Shown in pieces: positions 1-9,758 of a DNA stretch of 64,000 nt; position 1 is the stretch's first letter; each line of letters starts with the position of its first letter. The stretch is from Flavobacterium sp. KMS (GTDB lineage Bacteria; Bacteroidota; Bacteroidia; Flavobacteriales; Flavobacteriaceae): NCBI RefSeq assembly GCF_000813005.1, contig NZ_JSYP01000024.1, forward strand, positions 124,001 to 188,000, given 5' to 3'. A program made the position numbers and the translations under genes. Below the pieces are notes generated by a model. The model was given only the letters and a program-made list of their open reading frames with translations, was not told the DNA's origin and ran no database searches.

Positions 1-20
1 ATAAATGGGATAATGAATAA
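1..20 (+). CDS. C-terminal tail of an upstream gene, probably a response regulator (partial)
   Basis: The window opens inside an open frame that ends K-W-D-N-E-stop at base 20 and overlaps the next gene by 8 bases. OmpR-type regulators often end in a GY[KR][WF] motif and are usually cotranscribed with their kinase, so this is probably the partner regulator of the kinase that starts at 13. Only six codons are visible, so this is inference. Confidence 0.35.
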
Positions 21-1275
21 GAAACTTTTAAATAAAACAACGACCAGTTTTTTGATATTTTCAGTTTTTATACTGTTAATATCAGTTCCTGTTTTTTACT
101 ACATTACCGAGCGATTGTACCTGGAGGAAACCGATGAAACACTCACTTTACATAAGGATGAATTCTTAAAAAATGAGTTGTCAAAATTTGATAACAAAGA
201 CATCGCTTTGTGGAATAAATACAATCGAAACGTTCAAATTACCCCATCTCATATTGCTGCCAAAGACACCATTTTTAATAAAGTTTATTTTGATGAACTA
301 GAAAACGAAAATGAACCTTACAGAGAACTTAATGCTCCAATTATAATAAAAGGGCAACCATACACTTACATAGGAAGAATTAACCTAATAGAGACTGAAG
401 ATTTGGTAACAAGTATTGCTATGCTATTTCTCGTTGTAATTGTCATTTTGCTTTTAGGGATATTAATCATTACCAAAATTTCGTCCCGAAAACTTTGGAA
501 ACCGTTTTACGATACGCTAGACCAAATTCAGGGATTTGAAATAGACAAAAACAAGACCCCTCGTTTTATGGATACTGATGTAGAAGAATTTGACCGTCTT
601 AATAAAAGTCTTAATCGTCTTATCGAAAAAAATACTGATATTTATAACAATCAGAGAGAATTTGTCGAGAATGCTGCACATGAGTTACAAACCCCATTGG
701 CACTTTTTCAGACAAAAATTGATACCCTTTTTCAGCTTGATATAACCCAAGAACAATCGGAGGTTTTAAGTTCTCTAAACAAAGATGTTTCCAGACTTAA
801 TAGGCTTAATAAAAATCTTTTGTTATTATCTAAAATTGAAAACGAAAATTATCTCGACAAGCAACCTATTGTTATAAATGAGTATTTAAAAAAACATCTC
901 GATTTCTTTACAGAACAAGCAAAGGCCAAAAACCTCAACATAGTTATCGAATATACCGAAAAACTAAAAATAGAAGGAAATCCATCGCTAACAGAAGTAC
1001 TTATTAATAATTTGTTTCTTAATGCTATTAGACACAATATTAAAAACGGAAAAATTAGCATTATAATTACTGGCGATTCTATTACGTTTTTAAATACTGG
1101 TCAGGAAACACCATTGGTTGTAGATAAATTATTCAATCGTTTTTCTAAATCAAACCCTTCATCACAAGGCAACGGACTAGGAATGGCGATTATAAAGAAA
1201 ATAACTGAAATAAGTCATTGGAAAATAGACTACGCATTCGAAAATAATTTGCATCGTTTTACCGTTAAATTCTAA
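13..1275 (+). CDS. Sensor histidine kinase, membrane-bound
   Basis: An inner-membrane sensor kinase of 420 residues. Membrane segments lie at about 12-32 and 132-154 and flank a periplasmic sensor region of about 100 residues. The dimerisation box ENAAHELQTP carries the phosphoacceptor H223. The ATP-binding domain shows an N-box (NNLFLNAIRHN, about 332-342) and a G-rich box (GNGLGMAI, 387-394). HAMP similarity after the second membrane segment is weak. The start overlaps the end of the preceding frame, which implies a two-component operon. The kinase is followed after 71 bases by a PepSY-like gene and then a large outer-membrane barrel, which are plausible targets. The signal is unknown. Confidence 0.9.
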   Translation: MNKKLLNKTTTSFLIFSVFILLISVPVFYYITERLYLEETDETLTLHKDEFLKNELSKFDNKDIALWNKYNRNVQITPSHIAAKDTIFNKVYFDELENENEPYRELNAPIIIKGQPYTYIGRINLIETEDLVTSIAMLFLVVIVILLLGILIITKISSRKLWKPFYDTLDQIQGFEIDKNKTPRFMDTDVEEFDRLNKSLNRLIEKNTDIYNNQREFVENAAHELQTPLALFQTKIDTLFQLDITQEQSEVLSSLNKDVSRLNRLNKNLLLLSKIENENYLDKQPIVINEYLKKHLDFFTEQAKAKNLNIVIEYTEKLKIEGNPSLTEVLINNLFLNAIRHNIKNGKISIIITGDSITFLNTGQETPLVVDKLFNRFSKSNPSSQGNGLGMAIIKKITEISHWKIDYAFENNLHRFTVKF

Positions 1276-1346
1276 AAATTCAAACTTCCTACAGATTCCA
1301 AGAGTAATTTTGGCATAAATATTCATCAATCAAAAAATAAAAAAAT

Positions 1347-1781
1347 ATGAAAACCTCAATACTAACACTTTTTGCAATACTAACTTCGGCTTTTGCAATG
1401 GCACAGGCTCAAGATTTAGACCCAAAAGATGTTCCTGGAATTGTAAAATCGACTGTTTTAATAAAATTTCCAGATGCAACAAATATAAAATGGGAAAAAG
1501 AAAAGGATAATTACGAAGCCTCATTTATTTATGAAAAACAAGAACAATTTGCTTTATTAGATCCTTCTGGAAACCTCATCGAAACCGAAATAAAAATAAC
1601 GAAAGACGATTTGCCTAATAGTGTTTTGCCATACGTTAAAGTTAATTACCGTCGCAAAAAAGTAAAAGAAGTCTCTAAAGTTACAGACGCAAACGGCAAA
1701 GTTTTTTATGATGTAGAAATCTATAAAAAAGATATACGATTTGACCATAAAGGAAATTTCGTAAAAGAAATCGACGAATAA
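1347..1781 (+). CDS. PepSY-like secreted protein
   Basis: 144 residues with a signal peptide (MKTSILTLFAILTSAFAMAQ, cleaved near residue 20-22). It is followed by a compact alpha/beta domain with the PepSY-like/beta-lactamase-inhibitor-like pattern (FPDATNIKWEKEKDNYEASF, then a second half with YDVEIYKKDIRFDHKG). Such proteins are periplasmic and common in Bacteroidota beside two-component systems; their biochemical role is not settled. The gene lies between the kinase and the outer-membrane barrel on the same strand. It ends before a hairpin at 1805-1831 that could terminate transcription. Confidence 0.8.
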   Translation: MKTSILTLFAILTSAFAMAQAQDLDPKDVPGIVKSTVLIKFPDATNIKWEKEKDNYEASFIYEKQEQFALLDPSGNLIETEIKITKDDLPNSVLPYVKVNYRRKKVKEVSKVTDANGKVFYDVEIYKKDIRFDHKGNFVKEIDE

Positions 1782-1804
1782 CCTACATCTTTCGTCTAGA
1801 GAAC

Positions 1805-1831
1805 GTATCAGAATCTCCCTAGTCCTGATAC
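1805..1831 (+). terminator. Probable intrinsic terminator after the PepSY-like gene
   Basis: A 7-bp stem (GTATCAG with CTGATAC) closes a 13-base loop and is followed by ATTTTTAA. It lies 24 bases after the stop of the PepSY-like gene. The stem is short and the U-tract modest, so leaky termination is likely. Confidence 0.5.
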
Positions 1832-1958
1832 ATTTTTAACTGAAACACATTTTTAAAAACAGAATTTACAAATGCTATATGGAGTAATCATCTATAACTA
1901 GCAAAGGAATCTATTTGCCTATTTTTTCGGCAAAACAAATCATTGAATACCATATAAA

Positions 1959-4373
1959 ATGAAAGCAAAAATAATTTTGTTGCTTGCTTTGGCTCTATTT
2001 ATAGCTACAAAGACAACAGCACAAACCAAAACGGTTACCATATCTGGAATAATAAAGGATAAGACTTTAAAGTCTACAATTCCTTATGTAAACATTGTTT
2101 TAAAATCATCCAAGAATCAGTCATTTATTGCAGGAACAGTTAGTAACGAAGAAGGTCATTTTACATTATCGAATATTAACTCTGGGAATTATATCTTAGA
2201 AATTAGTTTCTTAGGATATAAAACAAAAAATCAATCCTTATATGTAGGTACATTATCTGAATTTCTTGATTTATCCAATATAAAGCTTGAAGAAGATATA
2301 AACACATTAAATGAAGTGGTTGTAAAAGCATCTAAAACGGATGAAGTATCGGCTAAAATGGATAAAAAAGTTTTCTCGGTAGCCGATAATATTACCCAAA
2401 GTGGTGGTTCGGTTTTACAATCTATGCAAAGTCTTCCCGGCGTTACTGTACAAGACGGAAAAGTACAATTGAGAGGCAATGATAAAGTAATGGTTCTTAT
2501 AGATGGGAAACAAACTGCGTTGACTGGTTTTGGTAACCAATCGGGATTGGACAATATTCCTGCATCGGCAATAGAGAAAATAGAAATCATAAATAATCCT
2601 TCGGCTAAATTTGATGCCAATGGTAATGCAGGAATTATTAATATTATTTACAAAAAGAATAAACAAGAAGGTTTTAACGGAAAAATAGGTATTGCATCTG
2701 GATATGGTTCTTTATGGGAACGTAAAGCTAATTTGCCAACCATACGACCACAATACCAGGTTACGCCAAAAATTAATCCTTCGCTTTCGCTAAATTACCG
2801 CAAGAATAAAATAAACGCCTACTTACAAGCCGATTATTTATATACCGAAACACTCAATAAAAATGAGTTTGTTACCCGAACTTATGATGATGGTACTATT
2901 ATAAACCAGCAAACAAAGAGAAATCGCAATACCCATTTTACAACTATTAAAACAGGACTTGATTGGAATTATAATGAGCAAAATACATTTGCATTCTCAG
3001 GTATGTTTGGGAGCGAAAAGATTATTGATAATGGCGATGAACCCTTTTTTAATCAAGACTATTCGGAACGTTTACGATTATGGCAATTTCTAGAAGATGA
3101 ATTAAAAACAACAGCAATGGTTTCGGCATCCTACCAACATAAATTTAAAGAAGCTGGTCATAAATTAAACGCAGGAATTAATTACACCTATCACAGAGAA
3201 GACGAGAAGTATTTCTTTGATAATATTATGCCTACCTTTACAGGAAAAGATTCCTTTAAACTACTATCTGATGAAAAAGTAATAGATATAAATGTCGATT
3301 ATGTTCAGCCTTTAAAATACGGTCGTTTTGAAACTGGATTAAAATTCCGAAACAGAGAAATCCCTACCAATATGCAATTTTTTCCTGGTATAAATTCTCC
3401 TTTGGATCCAAATGCTGGTGGTTGGGCAACCTACAAAGAAATTATCCCGGCATTGTACGGAAACTATATATTCGAAAATAATAAAATCGAAGCCGAAGCT
3501 GGTTTACGTGTCGAATATGTTAAGTTACAATATGATGTAAATCCCAACCATCCTACATACAAAAGTGATGGTTACGATTATACACAGCCCTTCCCTAGCC
3601 TTCGATTTGGTTATAAAATAAATGACAAGAATAAAATAACGGCTTTTTATAATCGTAGAGTCGATAGACCGAATGAAGTAGATATTAGAATTTTTCCTAA
3701 ATATGATGATGCCGAAATTATAAAAGTCGGGAATCCTGCCTTAAAGCCACAGTTTACTAGCACATTTGAACTTGGTTACAAAACGAACATTAATAAAGGT
3801 TATTTATTTGCATCGCTTTACCATCGGTTTGTAAACGGTACTATAAGCCGCATAGCAACCACAGCGCCAGATAGTAATCTTATATATAATGTTTTCCAGA
3901 ATGCAAACAGAAGCTCATCTACAGGTATAGAAGTAGTATACGCTAAAGAAATTAACTCTTGGTATTCTTTTAATTTAAACGGAAACGGATATCAAAATGA
4001 TATAGAAGCATTTACTGTTACCAATTTATATCCTGTGCCAACAACCTATTTTGGAAAAAGACAACAGATTTTTTCTGGAAATATAAAATGGAACAATACT
4101 TTTCAGTTAAATAAATCTACCAGTGGTCAATTATCTGCCGTATATTTGGCCCCTGATATAATTCCGCAAGGAAAAATAAATTCTCGTTTCTCGATAGATT
4201 TAGGAGTTAAAAAAACTGTTCAGAAAGGAAAAGGCGAAATTTTTCTTAATGCAACAGATATTTTAAATACCCTTGTAATCAAGAAAGAGATTCAAGGCGA
4301 TGGCTTTAGCTATAACAGTCGTGATTACTATGAAACACAAGTTGTACGATTTGGTTACAGTTATAAATTTTAA
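1959..4373 (+). CDS. TonB-linked outer-membrane beta-barrel protein (carboxypeptidase-regulatory-like N-terminus, plug, barrel)
   Basis: 804 residues. A signal peptide (about 1-22, ending TTAQ) is followed by a carboxypeptidase-regulatory-like beta-sandwich at about 26-105 (ISGIIKDKTLKSTIPYVNIV ... FLGYKT). A plug domain at about 125-230 contains LPGVTVQDGKVQLRGNDKV and IEKIEIINNPSAKFDANG. A barrel of more than 550 residues ends in the terminal aromatic RFGYSYKF. This is the architecture of the Bacteroidota outer membrane beta-barrel family related to TonB-dependent receptors. The substrate cannot be read from sequence. Its position after a kinase and a PepSY-like gene suggests regulated expression. 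Confidence 0.88.
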   Translation: MKAKIILLLALALFIATKTTAQTKTVTISGIIKDKTLKSTIPYVNIVLKSSKNQSFIAGTVSNEEGHFTLSNINSGNYILEISFLGYKTKNQSLYVGTLSEFLDLSNIKLEEDINTLNEVVVKASKTDEVSAKMDKKVFSVADNITQSGGSVLQSMQSLPGVTVQDGKVQLRGNDKVMVLIDGKQTALTGFGNQSGLDNIPASAIEKIEIINNPSAKFDANGNAGIINIIYKKNKQEGFNGKIGIASGYGSLWERKANLPTIRPQYQVTPKINPSLSLNYRKNKINAYLQADYLYTETLNKNEFVTRTYDDGTIINQQTKRNRNTHFTTIKTGLDWNYNEQNTFAFSGMFGSEKIIDNGDEPFFNQDYSERLRLWQFLEDELKTTAMVSASYQHKFKEAGHKLNAGINYTYHREDEKYFFDNIMPTFTGKDSFKLLSDEKVIDINVDYVQPLKYGRFETGLKFRNREIPTNMQFFPGINSPLDPNAGGWATYKEIIPALYGNYIFENNKIEAEAGLRVEYVKLQYDVNPNHPTYKSDGYDYTQPFPSLRFGYKINDKNKITAFYNRRVDRPNEVDIRIFPKYDDAEIIKVGNPALKPQFTSTFELGYKTNINKGYLFASLYHRFVNGTISRIATTAPDSNLIYNVFQNANRSSSTGIEVVYAKEINSWYSFNLNGNGYQNDIEAFTVTNLYPVPTTYFGKRQQIFSGNIKWNNTFQLNKSTSGQLSAVYLAPDIIPQGKINSRFSIDLGVKKTVQKGKGEIFLNATDILNTLVIKKEIQGDGFSYNSRDYYETQVVRFGYSYKF

Positions 4374-4471
4374 AATTATAATTCAGAATTTGATTAGAAA
4401 CTTTAAGCCATTTTATTCATAAAAACACTAGATTGCGCACTATATTTTTTACAAAAAAATTAAAATAAATA

Positions 4472-5353
4472 ATGACATATATTCACTTTATAGTTAACCC
4501 AATTTCAGGCAATGGTAAACACAATATTACAGGAGATTTTTTAAAAGATTCTTTCCCTAGTTCTGAATTTAAAATCGAAATTGATTACACAAACCACAAA
4601 AAACATGCTATCGAATTAACGAAAGCTGCTGTAGCTAATAATCCAGACTATATCGTAGCTTGTGGTGGTGATGGTACTATAAATGAAGTTGCTTCTTGCC
4701 TTATTGGTACTTCTATAAAATTAGGAATTATCCCTGTGGGTTCAGGAAATGGTTTGGCATCCAATCTAAATATTCCAAGAAAATTTGAAAAAGCAATCGA
4801 AATCATCCGTAAAGGAACTATTTCTACTATAGATGTTGGTAAAATAAACAATCAGTATTTTTTTAGTAATACAGGAATCGGAATCGATGCAATGATTATA
4901 AAAAAATATGAGAACTCAGGCAAACGTACGCTTATCGCTTATGTAAAAGCAGCATTATCATCTAGTCTTGAATTTAAAACTCAAGAAACAAAACTGTCTT
5001 TTGATAATAAAGAGATAATTGCAAATCCGTTTTTATTATTCATTTCAAACTCTAACGAAATGGGATATAATATGAGCTTAACGCCAAAGGCAAGTCTTAA
5101 CGACGGCTGGCTGGATATGATAGTAGTACCTAAATTATCGTTTCTTGAAAAAATGACACTTGGTTACCATGTATTACGTAACACTGTCGAAAAATTTAAA
5201 AAAGCCCAACATACATTAATACAAGATTTAACGATAGAAGTTCCTACAGCAACATCTCTAGATGCGCAAATAGATGGAGAATCATATAATCTTAAAACCA
5301 ATAGCATAAAGGTATCTATCATTAAAAATGGACTTACCGTTATTACCGACTAA
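4472..5353 (+). CDS. Diacylglycerol/lipid kinase family protein
   Basis: 293 residues matching the DagK/YegS lipid-kinase fold. The N-terminus FIVNPISGNGKH forms the first nucleotide-binding strand, the catalytic loop is GGDGT (65-69) followed by INEVA, and PVGSGNGLASNL completes the catalytic domain. The C-terminal half has the expected beta-sandwich with DGWLDMIVV and a terminal AQIDGE motif. The family phosphorylates diacylglycerol, sphingosine-like or related lipids using ATP at the cytoplasmic face of the membrane. The substrate here is unknown. The gene is 98 bases after the barrel gene and is closed by a strong hairpin terminator at 5387. Confidence 0.88.
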   Translation: MTYIHFIVNPISGNGKHNITGDFLKDSFPSSEFKIEIDYTNHKKHAIELTKAAVANNPDYIVACGGDGTINEVASCLIGTSIKLGIIPVGSGNGLASNLNIPRKFEKAIEIIRKGTISTIDVGKINNQYFFSNTGIGIDAMIIKKYENSGKRTLIAYVKAALSSSLEFKTQETKLSFDNKEIIANPFLLFISNSNEMGYNMSLTPKASLNDGWLDMIVVPKLSFLEKMTLGYHVLRNTVEKFKKAQHTLIQDLTIEVPTATSLDAQIDGESYNLKTNSIKVSIIKNGLTVITD

Positions 5354-5386
5354 AGAAAATCAGAGTATTTTTTTACTATTCTTACT

Positions 5387-5420
5387 ATAAGCCTCAATAA
5401 AATGAGGCTTATATTTTTTA
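5387..5420 (+). terminator. Intrinsic terminator after the lipid kinase gene
   Basis: A 10-bp perfect stem (ATAAGCCTCA with TGAGGCTTAT, 5387-5396 and 5403-5412) has a 6-base loop and is followed by ATTTTTTATG. It lies 34 bases after the stop codon. Confidence 0.8.
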
Positions 5421-5447
5421 TGCTTTATATAACATAGGTTTTTTGAT

Positions 5448-5455
5448 TATATTTG
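5448..5455 (+). promoter_or_regulatory. Candidate -7 promoter element for the AraC-type regulator
   Basis: TATATTTG matches the Bacteroidota -7 consensus TAnnTTTG, 44 bases before the ATG at 5499. No clear TTTG -33 element is seen at the right distance. Confidence 0.35.
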
Positions 5456-5498
5456 AAAGCTAAATCGATTTATTAACAACTATTATTTCATTGCAATT

Positions 5499-6329
5499 AT
5501 GGATCTGAAACTTTTCATTCCTCAAAGTAAATTATTGCAAAATTATATCGATTATTTTTATATTCTAAAAAAAGCTCCAGATACAGAAAACGTTCGCTAT
5601 TATACTTTTCCTTACGTAAACTCTATTGTTTCTATTAATCAATATCCAGAGTTTATATTCGAAAAGAACAAACTAACCGTTGATAAAAACATCAATAATC
5701 CGTTACTAGCCACGCTTATATGCGGATATACAAAACCAATTGAAATAAGCATTCCAGGTTATATTCACGAAATCACGATTAGTTTTAAGCCATTAGGATT
5801 AAATGCTTTTTTAGAAAAAAACCTCAACTTTTATAACGGAAAATCCTTCTCGTACTTTAATCCGTTTAGTGATTTTAGTGCTTCGATGTCGGATATTATG
5901 AATACCGTTTTAGCAGAAGATAAAATAAAAAAGTTAGAGCAGTATTTCATTAGTAAATTCAAAGGATTTAGTCATCCATTTTTAGGGTCAATTCTTAAAG
6001 ATATGCAAAATACTGAAGGGAATTATACGATTAAAGATCTTGCCGATAAATATAAAATAAGTCGTAAAACATTATGCAAACATTTTGAAATACATATTGG
6101 TAAAACCCCATCCGAACTCCGCAAGATTATTAGGTTTCGTCAGGCAATGCACCAACAAATGAATATGCGTACAAAAAATAATTTTTCGGATATGACTTAT
6201 CAGCTTGATTTCTTTGACCAATCGCATCTTATCAAAGATTTTAAATCTATAACTGGCTTTACACCTAAGTCATTCTTCAACAGAATAACGGCACATGAAG
6301 GCGGAAATATTAATTGGTTATATATATAA
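5499..6329 (+). CDS. AraC-family transcriptional regulator
   Basis: 276 residues. The C-terminal third carries the two helix-turn-helix units of AraC proteins: NYTIKDLADKYKISRKTLCKHFEIHIGKTP and, after the linker helix, DMTYQLDFFDQSHLIKDFKS followed by the signature end ITGFTPKSFF. The N-terminal half, about 170 residues, resembles the beta-barrel sensor domain of regulators often annotated with DUF6597, including the SFKPLGLNAFL segment. No ligand is predictable. The gene is flanked by terminators and is probably monocistronic; a target cannot be assigned from position. Confidence 0.85.
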   Translation: MDLKLFIPQSKLLQNYIDYFYILKKAPDTENVRYYTFPYVNSIVSINQYPEFIFEKNKLTVDKNINNPLLATLICGYTKPIEISIPGYIHEITISFKPLGLNAFLEKNLNFYNGKSFSYFNPFSDFSASMSDIMNTVLAEDKIKKLEQYFISKFKGFSHPFLGSILKDMQNTEGNYTIKDLADKYKISRKTLCKHFEIHIGKTPSELRKIIRFRQAMHQQMNMRTKNNFSDMTYQLDFFDQSHLIKDFKSITGFTPKSFFNRITAHEGGNINWLYI

Positions 6330-6529
6330 TTACTTAGGGTTACATTTTTACAATTTTAGAAGAATACAACTAGATATTTTTGTTAGATAATTCCCATATT
6401 TCATAATCACAATCAGTATGCTTGTAACATTAATTACAATCTTATTTAGGATGATCTTAAATCTGATTTAGAAAAAAACGGAAACAAATTTAACCTCATA
6501 ATAGACCAGAAAACCAGTAGATTGAGAAA

Positions 6530-6570
6530 AATGCAAAAATAGAGCCGCGCTATTTTTGCATTAATTTTTT
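6530..6570 (+). terminator. Strong intrinsic terminator in the 6330-6704 gap
   Basis: A perfect 12-bp stem (AATGCAAAAATA at 6530-6541 with TATTTTTGCATT at 6551-6562) has a 9-base GC-rich loop and is followed by AATTTTTT. It lies 200 bases after the AraC gene. The rest of the 375-base gap shows no convincing gene, and on the minus strand the PAP2 gene ends at its far side. Confidence 0.65.
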
Positions 6571-6704
6571 AAGAGAAGCAATAAACTCCTAAAATTAGAG
6601 CAAAAAGCTAATCATATAAGTTATCTAAGTCCATTTAAATAAAGTTTTTACAAAGCTTATATTTCCTTAAATTACTTACATGGTTTTAAACAAATCTATA
6701 TGTT

Positions 6705-7463
6705 CTAAAACCCCATAGCAAACCCAAACCCTATTTGTTTGCCATTATAAAAAGGAGTAATCACCGAAGTAACTCCTTTTTCTCTTTCACCAAAAATTTT
6801 CTTAGTTACATAAGGACTTACCCAGTACGCTATTTTTGTACTCAAGATACCTATTCCTGCACCAGCAGCAACATCAGTAAGCCAGTGTCTATCGTTTACC
6901 ATTCTAAATATTCCTGTTCCAGTTGCAACAGCATAACCCGCAATACCATACCATATCGATTTATCCTTATATTCCTGATATAAAAATTCGGCTCCCGCAA
7001 AAGCAGTTGCAGTATGTCCCGAAGGAAATGAGTTATTCGAACTCCCGTCTGGTCTTTCAATCTTGGTAATAGATTTTAAAGCTAATACAGTCGCTGTCAT
7101 AATAACATAAGATGTCCCTAAGATTATAGTCCTGTCTTTTAAATTATTCTTTCCTTGAACCCCTAACCCATTCAAAGCATAAACAGAAACTGCCGGAGCA
7201 TATTGCGAAAAGTCATCAACTGTTATTCTGGTATCAATATCCTCTTTTACTTCATCATGAATTTGAGAGTTGAAACCTTTTAACTGATCACTTTCAAGAC
7301 CAATAATCCCATAACCAATTAAAACACCAGGAATAATCAGTTGTTTGTAATTGAATTTCAAATTCTGAACCGTATCATTTTTCACAGTTACAGTATCTTT
7401 TACAGTATTTTGAGCTTTAAGAGTTATAACGCTCAACAATGAAAATAGAATGATTTTTAGCAT
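6705..7463 (-). CDS. PAP2-family phosphatase, exported
   Basis: 252 residues with an N-terminal signal peptide (about 1-17, ending LKAQ). The three phosphatase motifs are visible: K-x-x-K-I-E-R-P, F-P-S-G-H-T with catalytic H150, and RMVNDRHWLTD with H193 and D197. In the third motif the usual first S-R is replaced by F-R, a tolerated variation. Hydrophobic helices at about 45-60, 115-130, 155-180 and 200-215 fit a membrane phosphatase acting on lipid phosphates or undecaprenyl pyrophosphate on the periplasmic side. It is convergent with the AraC gene and stands alone. Confidence 0.85.
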   Translation of the reverse strand: MLKIILFSLLSVITLKAQNTVKDTVTVKNDTVQNLKFNYKQLIIPGVLIGYGIIGLESDQLKGFNSQIHDEVKEDIDTRITVDDFSQYAPAVSVYALNGLGVQGKNNLKDRTIILGTSYVIMTATVLALKSITKIERPDGSSNNSFPSGHTATAFAGAEFLYQEYKDKSIWYGIAGYAVATGTGIFRMVNDRHWLTDVAAGAGIGILSTKIAYWVSPYVTKKIFGEREKGVTSVITPFYNGKQIGFGFAMGF

Positions 7464-7730
7464 TTTTTTAAAGATTATAAATTAATAATACAGAAGTGAA
7501 TAAACGAACAAGCGTAATTTTTCTTCATAACAACTATTTAAAATGTTTTTGGTTTTATAAATTTAATGCTAAATGCTAAATATTAAGTAATATCGATGTT
7601 GTATTATACTACAAATTTCATATCCAATTTTGAATAAATTCTGCATTTTGAATAAACTCTCCTATCTTTTTAATTAATATCTTCGCTAAGTCCTAAATCA
7701 TATAACAACTTTTGCATGAAATTTATTTAA

Positions 7731-8171
7731 ATGAAAGAAGATAGCTCCATAAGACAACGAACTATAACAGCAATAAATCGATCTGTAATGAATCCAGAGG
7801 AATGGCTTTATTCTAAGGTTTCAACTGATTTAAAAAATGATACTTTTTTATTTGAGGATAATGAATTACCTATTTTTGAAATTGAAACCTCAAAAGCAAA
7901 AACAATTATTACAACTCGTCGCATTTTAGAAAAAGAGAATGAAAATTTGAAACTAATTAGTTTTGATGATATTGACGATATAATTTTTGGAGATTTTAAA
8001 GGACAAATAAATAAACCTGAATTATCAATATTCCGAATTGTAGATATTTACGGTGAAGAACAAAATTTTCAGATGGAGACAGGAAAAGCTGCAATTGGAT
8101 TGATTAAAAGTATTCAGACTGTTATAAAACTAAATACAAATATAAATAGTAAAATCCGATATGAATTCTAA
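7731..8171 (+). CDS. Hypothetical soluble protein
   Basis: 146 residues, no signal peptide or membrane segment. It is mostly predicted beta strands ending in an amphipathic helix (KAAIGLIKSIQTVIK), a pattern reminiscent of a PH-like fold with a C-terminal helix, but no family is recognised. The stop overlaps the start of the next lipoprotein gene by 11 bases, so the two are translationally coupled. It heads a run of five small genes ending at 10169. A role as a cytosolic partner of the coupled lipoprotein is possible but unproven. Confidence 0.6.
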   Translation: MKEDSSIRQRTITAINRSVMNPEEWLYSKVSTDLKNDTFLFEDNELPIFEIETSKAKTIITTRRILEKENENLKLISFDDIDDIIFGDFKGQINKPELSIFRIVDIYGEEQNFQMETGKAAIGLIKSIQTVIKLNTNINSKIRYEF

Positions 8172-8658
8172 ACTTATTCTTCTAGCATTAACACTAATAA
8201 TAATTGCAAGTATATTTTATTCTTGTAAACCCAAAAAAGAAAATGAAGTCCAGGAAATTGATCCTAGTAAAATACAACTAGGCCCAATAGTTCATAATGA
8301 ATTAACTGAAGAACAGATTGAAAAAATAACAAAGATACAATCTTCCCTTGCTGATGTGTTGCCTATAAGTTTAGAAGAAACCATAACAAATTTTAAACGG
8401 GATAGAAATCCAGATAACGAAATTAATATTTGGTTAGAAATGCTGAGCGCTTATGAAAAATTTATTTCAAAAGAAGGAAATGAAATTACACTAAATAAAA
8501 AAACAGAAGTTTTTCAACTAATTTTAATGCGTTCAATGATGGATGAGCAAGAAGCTATAGCCAAAGTTGATTGTAAAATTTTAACTAAAAATGAAATAAA
8601 AGAGATTTTTAGTTATTATCAAACAAAGCCAAAACCTTTATCAATTGAAAAACGCTAA
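8161..8658 (+). CDS. Putative lipoprotein of unknown function
   Basis: 165 residues. The N-terminus is a type II signal peptide with the acylated cysteine at C22 (IFYSC), followed by charged KPKKENE. The mature part is helical and highly charged, including EELTEEQIEKITKIQSSLAD-like helices, with no catalytic motif. The ATG lies inside the last codons of the preceding gene (11-base overlap), suggesting coupled translation. No family is recognised. Confidence 0.65.
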   Translation: MNSKLILLALTLIIIASIFYSCKPKKENEVQEIDPSKIQLGPIVHNELTEEQIEKITKIQSSLADVLPISLEETITNFKRDRNPDNEINIWLEMLSAYEKFISKEGNEITLNKKTEVFQLILMRSMMDEQEAIAKVDCKILTKNEIKEIFSYYQTKPKPLSIEKR

Positions 8659-8695
8659 TATTCTTTAAAAATAATAAAACCTAATAGCATACAAA

Positions 8696-9244
8696 TTGAA
8701 ATTAATACCCTTTTTAAACCCCGAAACAAACAAAACAGCCTATAAATGTGATTGTTGTGATGTTATTTATAACGACCTTCCGCTTTGTTTTGGTTCCGAT
8801 TATCCTGAATATTATTTCTCTGTTCCACCAGAAGAAAGAGAAGAAAGAATTCAACTCGAAGAAAGTTTATGCGTTATCGATGATAAATACTTTTTTCATC
8901 GTGGCAGACTAACAATTCCGATTATTGATCATCATGAAGATTTTGCTTTTGATATTTGGACATCTATAAGCGCAGAGAATTTTGAAATCAGAATAAATTT
9001 GTGGGAAGACGAAAACCGAACCAAACAAGAACCTTATTTTGGTTGGCTACAAACCATGGTTCCTAATTACGGAGAAACGTTAAGCTTAAAAACAATCGCT
9101 ATAGAGCAAGAACTTGGATTTATTCCTGAGATTAAATGTATCGAAGAAAATCATCCGCTAACCATCGACCAAGAAAACGGAATAACATTTGAAAAAGCAA
9201 AAGAAATGGTTGAAAATATATTGAGACAATCTCATAATTTATAA
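8696..9244 (+). CDS. DUF2199 domain protein
   Basis: 182 residues. The start is TTG at 8696; no nearer ATG keeps the N-terminus of the domain. The DUF2199 layout is clear: C-D-C-C near residue 18-22, LPLCFGSDYPEYYF, a PPEEREERI helix, SLCVIDDKYFFHRGRLTIPI, FDIWTSIS, PYFGWLQTMVPNY, SLKTIAIEQ and the final ENHPL. The family is widespread and of unknown function; paired cysteines suggest metal binding. It lies 37 bases after the preceding lipoprotein gene and 7 bases before the next one, so probably in the same operon. Confidence 0.8.
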   Translation: MKLIPFLNPETNKTAYKCDCCDVIYNDLPLCFGSDYPEYYFSVPPEEREERIQLEESLCVIDDKYFFHRGRLTIPIIDHHEDFAFDIWTSISAENFEIRINLWEDENRTKQEPYFGWLQTMVPNYGETLSLKTIAIEQELGFIPEIKCIEENHPLTIDQENGITFEKAKEMVENILRQSHNL

Positions 9245-9251
9245 TTCAAGA

Positions 9252-9707
9252 ATGAAAAAAAGTATATTATTTCTAATGTTTTTACTCTTAGCATCGTGTA
9301 ATGAATCTGAACCAAAAAGACAACGGATTAAATCCGGATTCATTAATAAGCCAGGAATATATTCTGTTTTTCAAAGAGATCTTAAAACTAAAAAAATAGT
9401 TTTAAAGCAATTTAAAGATGAATCTATAATATTTGCAATAACTGATATTCATAATAAAATATTATTTCAACAAGATTTAAATGAAACCTTTAGTGCTTAT
9501 CATTATTGGTGTTTATATGTTGATGAGCATGCTAATGTATGGTATTATAATTCTGATTATGATTCTCCAAAAGCTATTATATTAAATCCTGAGACAGAAT
9601 TATATGAGGTTAAGGATTTTTGCAAAACAAAGTTATTATTACCGACAGAGTTTAGAAAGGAATTAGAACTGAAAAATGCATTCACAAATTGTAAGTCATT
9701 CAATTAA
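9252..9707 (+). CDS. Putative lipoprotein of unknown function
   Basis: 151 residues with a type II signal peptide (MKKSILFLMFLLLASC, lipid-modified C16). The mature part is beta-rich with several aromatic residues (HYWCLYVDEHANVWYYNSDY) and two later cysteines. No family is recognised. It starts 7 bases after the DUF2199 gene and is likely cotranscribed with it. Confidence 0.65.
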   Translation: MKKSILFLMFLLLASCNESEPKRQRIKSGFINKPGIYSVFQRDLKTKKIVLKQFKDESIIFAITDIHNKILFQQDLNETFSAYHYWCLYVDEHANVWYYNSDYDSPKAIILNPETELYEVKDFCKTKLLLPTEFRKELELKNAFTNCKSFN

Positions 9708-9758
9708 TCAAAAAGAAATTTTAAAGTGATTTAATAAAACAATCATCTAAACTAGCCC